Below are positions 1 through 4,258 of a stretch of 7,508 nucleotides of DNA, piece after piece. Position 1 is the stretch's first letter, and the number at the start of each line of letters is the position of its first letter. This stretch comes from an uncultured Desulfomonile sp. (GTDB lineage Bacteria > Desulfobacterota > Desulfomonilia > Desulfomonilales > Desulfomonilaceae). The translations under genes were made by a program, and so were the position numbers. The notes under the pieces were generated by a model. It was not told the DNA's origin. It did not search any database and saw only the letters and a program-made list of their open reading frames with translations. The stretch lies in NCBI GenBank assembly GCA_903853735.1, contig CAINUH010000015.1:1-7508 (forward strand). The letters are read 5' to 3'.

Positions 1-62
1 GAGTCAGCTCTGCACTGGTGCTTTGCCTCGTTGTACTCTGTCCTCAGAATTGAATCCGTCAT
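1..62 (-). CDS. Start of an unidentified gene downstream of the controller gene, cut by the left edge (candidate restriction endonuclease)
   Basis: An ATG at 62 opens a frame that stays open to the left edge, giving about 20 residues beginning MTDSILRTEYNEAKH. A purine-rich ribosome binding site (AGAGG) lies four bases upstream, and the start is 11 bases after the stop of the broken controller gene, so the two were probably co-transcribed. In C-regulated type II R-M systems the gene directly after the C gene is usually the restriction endonuclease, so that is the contextual guess. The visible residues contain no recognisable nuclease motif, and the family cannot be named from this fragment. 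The assignment rests on position, spacing and ribosome binding site only. Confidence 0.5.
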   Translation of the reverse strand, partial: MTDSILRTEYNEAKHQCRAD

Positions 63-73
63 GTTTCCTCTGC

Positions 74-294
74 TCAGAGTCCTGCCATTAGCTCAGAGAC
101 AGCCATGTTGAGCGCCGTTGCAACGCGCTCGATATTCCGAAGCGCTAAGTTTCGCTCCCCGCGCTCGATCCCGCCAACGTATGTTCGATCGAGGATACAT
201 TTCTCGGCGAAGGATTCTTGCGAATAGCCTTTGCTTAAGCGTAGCGCCGACGCTCCGCCCCAAACCGAACGAGGACGTCTTCCTGTCTTGTCAT
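74..294 (-). pseudogene. XRE-family controller (C) protein gene of a restriction-modification system, broken by a one-base frameshift
   Basis: Read from ATG 294, the first frame gives [17 protein letters not shown] and hits a TAA at 235-237. One base out of phase, from about 244, the reading continues as [16 protein letters not shown], then [15 protein letters not shown], then [19 protein letters not shown], ending at TGA 74-76. Joined, this is a 73-residue helix-turn-helix protein of normal length for small C proteins. The [20 protein letters not shown] and IERVATAL blocks are typical of XRE-type controllers. The interval is 221 bases, one short of the 222 an intact gene needs. No slippery heptamer is visible at the junction, so a real one-base deletion or a sequencing error is likelier than programmed frameshifting. 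C proteins autoregulate through C-boxes and delay endonuclease expression, and a C-box lies just upstream here. A general XRE regulator is the alternative. Confidence 0.8.
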
Positions 295-300
295 GTCCTA

Positions 301-342
301 ATTCTAGCTGGGGTGGGGCCTATAAGGTTACGGACTATGAGT
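301..342 (-). promoter_or_regulatory. C-box double operator and promoter of the controller gene, placed for a leaderless transcript
   Basis: On the minus strand there are two pseudo-palindromic boxes: ACTCATAGT (334-342) and CCTTATAGG (319-327, a perfect CCT/AGG palindrome around three bases). They are separated by CCGTAA, so the boxes start 15 bases apart. From memory of C-box operators such as that of AhdI, that spacing and the bases AGTCCGT after the first half-site are characteristic. Downstream, TAGAAT (301-306) matches a -10 box in five of six positions. It sits seven bases before the A of ATG 294, so transcription would start at or very near the start codon. The -35 position overlaps the proximal box and is a poor match, as expected if the C protein activates the promoter when bound to the distal site. 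Confidence 0.7.
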
Positions 343-882
343 ATTCCTTTCCTAGACTACTTGGCTCAGAAAGGGCTACTGAAACATTGGCAGCTAACGA
401 CCGCTTGCGGCTACCCCACTTCTTGACCATCTTCGGTCGTCCTTCGGCGCATACATTGTATCGCAATTACCATGTACCCATCCGAGGACCGGAAGCCAGA
501 TCCTTTACAGCACTATCTGTACGAAGTCATTGTTCCGTTCCCTGGAAGGGTCAACATACGACTTTCGCCTGAAGGATGCTCTCCGAATCATGTCACGGTT
601 ATGTTTTGGCCGTTACCAGATAAAGCAGCCTCCTGGTGTAACAGTGATATTGTTTCTTTTGATTTCCCAAGGATGTATTCCCATTTTTCTGCAAATATAC
701 TCAGCACCACTCAGAAATATCGTGATCAATACCACCATAAAACCTAGTATTGGGAGGATATATTGTTTCTTTTTAGAATATGTCACTTGATTCATTAGGA
801 AGTTCGAATGACCTGCCCCCGGATTATGTACCACTTGTTAAGTTAGAGATCCAGCCCAGTAGCAATTATCTCAAAAGATTCT
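343..882. other. Stretch with no supportable gene
   Basis: Several frames are open for 70 to 110 codons on the plus strand, but they overlap one another, lack convincing ribosome binding sites and show no recognisable motif. The stretch would be a possible place for a divergent methyltransferase gene paired with the C-box, but I see no DPPY/NPPY or FxGxG motif in it. On the minus strand, 613-834 encodes a short hydrophobic stretch (ILPILGFMVVLITIFL) that could be a membrane segment. It has no ribosome binding site before either its GTG (834) or its internal ATG (795), so I do not call it. Confidence 0.4.
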
Positions 883-1042
883 AGGAGGCTGTCGCGTTAG
901 TCCTCACATTGGAACAGTTCCGGACGGCATTTGGCACGTTATCTGAGACAGTGGCACGAAGATGTCCCATAATTGTCCTGTAAGAAGTAGGATGCGAGGT
1001 TTTTGCGCGAAAAGCACGGGGTTTGAGCTATTTCCGCCTCTC

Positions 1043-1267
1043 TTACGCATAAGCGCGCGCACTTCTCCCCGCAGTCTGCCACAGTTGCCTCCAGAACTTG
1101 AGGATGTTGTGGGTGAGGCAGATGAGATTTCACTCTCCTTTGACTGCGGCAAGACATCGCAGAAGGAAACTCGAAAAGGAATATTTAGCCTCAAAAAAAG
1201 CAGACGCCGCTTCATAGGAAACGAGCGTCGTTACTCCTTCTGCCATTGGCAGATGAGCTACATGAAA
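1043..1267 (-). pseudogene. C-terminal remnant of an IS1182-type DDE transposase
   Basis: The minus-strand frame reads FFEAKYSFSSFLLRCL, AAVKGE, a TGA stop at 1130-1132, then NLICLTHNILKFWRQLW, and ends at TAA 1043-1045. The pattern GFxxFLLRGL-x-KVxxEW-xLICxxHNxLKLxR is the C-terminal signature of IS1182-like DDE transposases. The TGA falls exactly where tryptophan is expected (TGG to TGA), and the usual glycine after FLLR is cysteine. The N-terminal and catalytic parts are missing: the frame meets a stop at 1268-1270 and I see no continuation in other frames. The sequence 883-900, containing GGCTGTCGCG, could be the outer end of the element. I found no matching inverted copy to the right, so the termini are not defined. 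Confidence 0.7.
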
Positions 1268-1859
1268 TTATTGGTGATCGATCTTCCAAAGTCAAGAAGT
1301 TTTGTGCGAAAAAGACCAGGAAGAACTTTACAGGTCGATAAATAGCGGGGAAGCTATAACGGTAGCAGCTAATAGCCGGGATTCCAAGGGCAAAATTTAA
1401 TGGGATGCGTGAAGTGACTTAGGGTCTCATTTTCTTCCTATATATAGCATGTGCGTACCCCCTCCCCGCCCTGCCATTCTTGATAGCCTGGGCCTATTAC
1501 TTCAATAGGGAAGGACGACAGGCGCCGGTCCCGTGATCTGCAAGTAGTTGTAATAACTAATCAGCCGACAACAAAACAAAAAAATAAATTAGTAGTGGGG
1601 AGGCAGGGGGCAGGGGGGCAGCAACCAGGTGAAGTCGAGATCCTCGGACGTGTCACTTGGTCAGCCCAACATGGATCTGACCATCCTTTCACACCGCTAA
1701 TCTCATAGGAACACGTACACGATTCGGGACTGACTGGGTGCTTACTCATGATGGCTTCTCAATAGTTCTTATGGAAGACTTACCTGGCTTCAAAACCTAT
1801 TGCTATTGTCGGACCGTTGGACTATCAGATGAACCCGAGTGGACTGTCAACCAGAGTCC
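1268..1859. other. Gene-free stretch with G/C tracts
   Basis: No open frame here has a ribosome binding site or family motif. A C-rich patch lies at 1458-1475 (five Cs, T, four Cs, G, three Cs) and a G-rich patch at 1597-1618 (runs of four, five and six Gs). Each could form a two-layer G-quadruplex, the first on the minus strand and the second on the plus strand. A near-repeat AATAGC-GGGG / AATAGC-CGGG occurs at 1341-1350 and 1371-1380. The stretch probably continues the decayed insertion-sequence neighbourhood. Confidence 0.35.
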
Positions 1860-1887
1860 TTGACTGAACAAACCATGGTGACATAAC
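1860..1887 (+). promoter_or_regulatory. Possible promoter of the HicB-HicA-like pair
   Basis: TTGACT at 1860-1865 matches the -35 consensus in five of six positions. CATAAC at 1882-1887, after a 16-base spacer, is a four-of-six -10 box. A better -10 (TATGAT, 1889-1894) lies at a spacing of 23 from the same -35, which is too far. The position, 32 bases before the first start codon, is sensible. I see no clear operator palindrome for autoregulation. Confidence 0.3.
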
Positions 1888-1918
1888 GTATGATACCAGA
1901 GAAGGAGGTAAGCCAGAC

Positions 1919-2215
1919 TTGAGTGACGAATTCATTATTCCCAGGTGGTTATTTGCCATAACCGAGTGTAGATTGAAGGCCAAGACGGTCATTCATATAA
2001 GGCTCACCCGAGGTACAGAACTTTGGTTCGCCGAGAATGACCAGTTGGATGTTTTTGCTACAGGAAGCACTACCCAGGAAGCCGTTGAGGAATTCGTTCT
2101 GCTGATTATCCATTATTTTAAGCATTACAGACTGCTAACGTCTTCGAACGCTCTTGCTGAAGCACTGAGACTGAAACAGCTTTATGAGTCGTCTTTCACT
2201 GAGGTCACTCAATGA
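1919..2215 (+). CDS. HicB-like antitoxin candidate (98 aa), first gene of a toxin-antitoxin-like pair
   Basis: The start is a TTG at 1919, chosen because a near-perfect ribosome binding site, GAAGGAGGT (1901-1909), lies nine bases upstream and no ATG follows nearby in frame. The centre of the protein (about residues 33-72) reads LWFAENDQLDVFATGSTTQEA, then VEEFVLLIIHYFKHY. This matches the short HicB-like pattern of a polar strand, an 'LxVFGxGxT' turn and a helix with 'EAxxEF'. No DNA-binding domain is visible, so autoregulation, if any, may need another factor. The gene overlaps the next by four bases (ATGA, 2212-2215), implying translational coupling. HicB-like proteins neutralise HicA toxins by covering their RNA-binding face. 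The similarity is moderate and I rely partly on the partner gene. Confidence 0.6.
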   Translation: MSDEFIIPRWLFAITECRLKAKTVIHIRLTRGTELWFAENDQLDVFATGSTTQEAVEEFVLLIIHYFKHYRLLTSSNALAEALRLKQLYESSFTEVTQ

Positions 2216-2523
2216 CCAAAAATGTGGACCGGAATGAAGCTGAGAAGAGCCTGAGGAACAAAGGATTTCGGCTCGAGAAGGATCATGACCACATATTTTA
2301 TTATCACGAGTATAGGGGGCGTGAAACCGGTATCAAGACAAAGTTTTCACATTCGAAAAAAATGAAAGACATAGGGGGCGAAATTCTGTCAAGCATGAAA
2401 AAGCAGTTAAGACTTAATACTCTTGACGAGATCGTTCGTTTCCTAGAATGCCCCATGAGTGAAGACGAGTACCTGGCTGTTCTTAAGGCCTCTAGGTTCC
2501 CAGGGTTAGATGATATCGATTGA
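2212..2523 (+). CDS. HicA-like mRNA interferase toxin candidate (103 aa)
   Basis: The pattern KSLRNKGFRLEKDHDHIFYYH, then RGRETGIKTKFSHSKKMKDIG, then LSSMKKQLRLNTLDEIVRF and LECPMSEDEYLAVL, matches a long-form HicA-like family with the order GF, H-x-x-Y, TxIxTKxSHS, KQLRL, xCPLSxxEY. HicA proteins have a double-stranded-RNA-binding-like fold and cut mRNA using one histidine. The histidines of the DHDHIFYYH block (about residues 25-33) are the candidates. The protein is longer than classical HicA (about 60 residues) because of a C-terminal extension carrying the CPMSEDEY block. The ATG overlaps the stop of the upstream gene, giving antitoxin-then-toxin order, the reverse of E. coli hicAB. It would act in the cytoplasm on translated mRNA. 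Confidence 0.65.
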   Translation: MTKNVDRNEAEKSLRNKGFRLEKDHDHIFYYHEYRGRETGIKTKFSHSKKMKDIGGEILSSMKKQLRLNTLDEIVRFLECPMSEDEYLAVLKASRFPGLDDID

Positions 2524-2821
2524 CGAGATGCCGTCGGCCCTGAGCGCATCTTTTCGAAGAAAATCTCCCTCTGTTTTGTACGGAATTCTAGAACTGCGGC
2601 CGTCTCGACGGAACGAGACCATTCCGCTAAGCTCAGAGCATGTCACCGGCAATGGGACCATGCCTCCCGGTAAAAAAATGGTGGGATTTTTTGAAACCAC
2701 ACAAATGGCTAAAACAACTTGAAAACCTGTTTTACCATTTGGCTCAACTTTCAAAGAATGGGTCCTAGATATCCTCATGCTATGAGATCAGAGAGGAAGT
2801 CGTTCACGGACTCAAGAGATT
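2524..2821. other. Non-coding gap between the two convergent toxin-antitoxin modules
   Basis: Overlapping short frames on both strands lack ribosome binding sites and motifs. The gap does contain foldable DNA. A hairpin GTCTCG-acggaa-CGAGAC (2602-2619) is nested inside GGAAT/ATTCC (2582-2586 and 2621-2625). An A/T hairpin pairs AAAAAAT with ATTTTTT (2673-2692). A longer A/T-rich stem follows at 2703-2740. Both A/T hairpins are candidates for ending transcription arriving from either side. Confidence 0.4.
2703..2740. terminator. Possible bidirectional transcription terminator between convergent operons
   Basis: AAATGG (2703-2708) pairs with CCATTT (2735-2740) and AAAACA (2711-2716) with TGTTTT (2728-2733). 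Together this makes about 13 base pairs with one bulge and an 11-base loop. The stem is mostly A/T and no strong T-tract follows directly on either strand. On the minus strand a run of T residues occurs further on, near 2672-2678. The position between convergent genes supports the idea; the weak stem argues against it. Confidence 0.3.
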
Positions 2822-3145
2822 TCAACTTCTTGCATTCAATATCTGTGGTCGCTTGTTCGTCATTTTCGTAAGTGTCGGCAAATCCTTGATTGTTTCTCCT
2901 GATTTGCTCTCGGCCAAGCGCAAATCATAGAGCTTTTGCAGGTTCATCCAGAATTCCGGGCTCGTTCCAAAGAAATGCCCAAGACGCAAGGCCGTATCAC
3001 CGGTTATGGAGCGACGACCTTTCAGGATTTCTGTGACGCGGTTAGTGGGCACCTGGATCTGACGGGCTAGCATTGCAGCGCTAATGCCAAGCTCTTCAAG
3101 CTGTCCGGCGAGATGTTCGCCCGGATGTATAAGGCTTCTTCCCAT
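2822..3145 (-). CDS. higA: HigA-family antitoxin, XRE helix-turn-helix (107 aa)
   Basis: The protein is a textbook HigA antitoxin. IHPGEHLAGQLEELGISAAM leads into a helix-turn-helix (ARQIQVPTNRVTEILKGRRS, about residues 27-46). After that come the family blocks ITGDTALRLGHFFGTSPEFW and MNLQKLYDLRLA. I chose the ATG at 3145 because GAGG lies six bases upstream (minus strand). A longer version from TTG 3157 would place its start inside that ribosome binding site and add only four residues. The gene begins eight bases after the higB stop, so the two are co-transcribed with the toxin first, the usual order for higBA. HigA binds HigB and also represses the shared promoter. The inverted repeat at 3455-3479 is the likely operator. 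Confidence 0.92.
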   Translation of the reverse strand: MGRSLIHPGEHLAGQLEELGISAAMLARQIQVPTNRVTEILKGRRSITGDTALRLGHFFGTSPEFWMNLQKLYDLRLAESKSGETIKDLPTLTKMTNKRPQILNARS

Positions 3146-3153
3146 TGTACACC

Positions 3154-3441
3154 TCAAAGATAATCAACAATCTTAACATTGACCGGCCCCGGAGATCCCT
3201 TCGGCCACTCGAAGCAAATCCGCCATTGATCATTAATGCGGATGCTGTATTGACCCTTACGACCTCCTTTGAGCGCTTCGAGACGGTTGCCCGGCAAATT
3301 CAGATCGATCAGTGATGTTGCAGCGTCAAGTTGGTCCATCTTCATTTCCGCCTTGCGCTCAAAACCAGCGAAAGCATTGAATCGGGTTCCCTTGGCAAAC
3401 TCCCGCGTTCGCTTGTCTCGATAGCTCACAATCATCTTCAT
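3154..3441 (-). CDS. higB: HigB/RelE-family toxin (95 aa) with altered C-terminus
   Basis: The block LPGNRLEALKGGRKGQYSIR followed by INDQWRICFEW (about residues 49-79) is the hallmark of HigB/RelE-like ribosome-dependent mRNA endonucleases, and the length of 95 residues is normal. The lysine of EALKG corresponds to the catalytic Lys57 of the Proteus HigB. The protein ends VDYL, whereas family members typically end DYH, and that histidine (His92 in Proteus HigB) is part of the active site. The last sense codon is CTT, so a single T-to-A change would restore histidine. The toxin may therefore be weakened or inactive. The start is ATG 3441. A second ATG at 3435 (MIVSYRDK) is a reasonable alternative because no strong ribosome binding site is visible. 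Confidence 0.9.
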   Translation of the reverse strand: MKMIVSYRDKRTREFAKGTRFNAFAGFERKAEMKMDQLDAATSLIDLNLPGNRLEALKGGRKGQYSIRINDQWRICFEWPKGSPGPVNVKIVDYL

Positions 3442-3479
3442 ACTTTATGACATATTATGCGTTACGTCAAGCATAACGC
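3442..3479 (-). promoter_or_regulatory. Likely higBA promoter and HigA operator
   Basis: Two overlapping inverted repeats sit just upstream of higB: GCGTTA (3459-3464) with TAACGC (3474-3479), and TTATGC (3455-3460) with GCATAA (3471-3476). Between the arms, on the minus strand, is TTGACG (3465-3470), a five-of-six -35 box. A TAAAGT (3442-3447) lies 17 bases downstream as a weak -10. That placement would start the mRNA inside the annotated higB start, favouring the second ATG at 3435. HigA-type antitoxins repress by binding such palindromes over the promoter. Confidence 0.45.
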
Positions 3480-3593
3480 CGCCAGTTGTTGGCCCGCATG
3501 CGCCAAACGAACTTTTGTACGCAAGGTTTTCTGAACTGTTTCTCGGGACACAACGCCTCCAAAAAGCATAAGAGCCAGTCCACCAAGAGACAC
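3462..3593 (-). other. Short protein-like open frame of unknown origin, upstream of higB
   Basis: From GTG 3593 (or TTG 3599) a 43-residue frame reads VSLGGLALMLFGGVVSRETV, then QKTLRTKVRLAHAGQQLAAL, ending at TAA 3462-3464. It has a short hydrophobic start and a basic amphipathic remainder, so it reads more like real protein than random sequence. No ribosome binding site is visible, and its end overlaps the proposed higBA promoter and operator. It could be the tail of a decayed gene. I do not recognise the family. Confidence 0.2.
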
Positions 3594-3840
3594 CTTCAAC
3601 GATTAACCGTGAAAAAGGGATACTGTCGAAAATGTTTCAGGTGTTGATCAACCTTCATGGACGGGGATTTTTCCTGATTTCTGTCCTGGACAAGCATGTT
3701 TCCGCTTTGATTCTTTCTTGTGAGAGTCTTTCACAAAGACTTTTTCCTCGCTTGATGTTATTGTCAATGGTGGTGGATCGTAGAATTCTTGTTCGGGGAG
3801 ATCACCGAGCCAATAATCTGTCTGTCACAAAAGGGATGAT
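3480..3840. other. Mostly non-coding stretch between higBA and the small membrane-protein gene
   Basis: Apart from the short minus-strand frame at its left edge and the terminator hairpin at 3725-3745, I see no gene. A plus-strand frame from ATG 3632 (79 codons) has AAGGGA 11 bases upstream. It runs through the terminator hairpin and overlaps the start of the next gene, and it shows no family motif, so it is probably spurious. Confidence 0.4.
3725..3745 (+). terminator. Intrinsic-terminator-like hairpin, plus-strand orientation
   Basis: AGTCTTT (3725-3731) and AAAGACT (3735-3741) pair perfectly around the three-base loop CAC. A T run follows at once (3741-3745), the form of a rho-independent terminator for plus-strand transcription. 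On the minus strand no T-tract follows. No clear plus-strand gene ends here. It may close a small untranslated transcript, act as an attenuator before the gene at 3841, or be a relic. Confidence 0.45.
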
Positions 3841-4062
3841 GTGCAAAAGAGGCAAAAAAAATCAGGTCTGAGCGGGAGCAGAGACAACGAAAATAGCAAT
3901 AGGAGAACCAGACAGCTCCACAAAGACTGGCGGACGTGGGTGGCGTTAATCCTGATGTTGACTGCCATGGGAATTTACGTGTTGACATTGGACGACTCAG
4001 TTGAACCGACAGGGGAAGCCGAAGAGCAAGGTCAGGTATCCGCAGTACCGTCGAAACTTTGA
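3841..4062 (+). CDS. Small single-span membrane protein of unknown function (73 aa)
   Basis: The N-terminal 30 residues are strongly basic and polar (KRQKKSGLSG, then RRTRQLHKDWRT). One hydrophobic segment follows, about residues 32-49 (WVALILMLTAMGIYVLTL), then an acidic tail (DDSVEP and EAEEQ). By the positive-inside rule the basic end would face the cytoplasm and the acidic tail the periplasm. The start is a GTG with AAGGGA (3831-3836) four bases upstream, a slightly short spacing. The gene stands alone on the plus strand and converges on the qmo/hdr operon. The WRTWVALILMLTAMGIYVLT pattern resembles small conserved membrane proteins I associate with Desulfobacterota, but I cannot name a family or function. 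Confidence 0.6.
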   Translation: MQKRQKKSGLSGSRDNENSNRRTRQLHKDWRTWVALILMLTAMGIYVLTLDDSVEPTGEAEEQGQVSAVPSKL

Positions 4063-4258
4063 AGTGAAAGCACGTTTTGTTAGCACAGGAATAGGGAGTT
4101 ATGCGAATCAGTTAGCAAATCGTTTTGTGGTTGTTTCAGAAAACCAAGTTCGTTTTGCCGGCTCATGAGGCCAAGAGTTTGCCCAACTATCTCTCGGTCA
4201 TCCGATTCAAATCAACAGTAACCAAACACTCACGCAAACCAATTGTGCGAACTTCCGC
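4063..4258. other. Gap between convergent genes
   Basis: The gap holds three spaced copies of CGTTTTG (4073-4079, 4121-4127, 4151-4157) and a 34-codon frame from GTG 4064 to TGA 4166-4168 (reading KARFVSTGIGSYANQLANRF and onward) with no ribosome binding site. I see no convincing terminator for either flanking gene. Confidence 0.3.

Noticed and set aside
613..834. Minus-strand 73-codon frame with a hydrophobic segment that could be a small membrane protein.
   Set aside because: GTG start without a ribosome binding site, none before the internal ATG either, and no recognised family.
911..921. Perfect short palindrome GGAAC-A-GTTCC.
   Set aside because: Too short and isolated, with no gene start nearby to support an operator role.
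962..1345. Longest plus-strand frame in the left part of the window (127 codons).
   Set aside because: It lies opposite the transposase remnant, whose family signature is clear in the minus strand, and shows no motif of its own.
1771..1863. Plus-strand frame reading MEDLPGFKTYCYCRTVGLSD, open back to about 1682, with a passing likeness to the HicB 'DLPG' motif.
   Set aside because: No ribosome binding site, only a four-residue motif match, and no continuation into a HicB fold. It stops just before the real module's promoter. Chance is likelier.
2582..2601. Cluster of EcoRI-, XbaI- and EagI-like sites resembling a cloning polylinker.
   Set aside because: The order and flanks do not match a vector polylinker I recognise, and the surrounding sequence shows no vector features. 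Coincidence.
3632..3871. Plus-strand 79-codon frame beginning MFQVLINLHG.
   Set aside because: Runs through an intrinsic-terminator hairpin, overlaps the start of the better-supported gene at 3841, and has no recognised motif.
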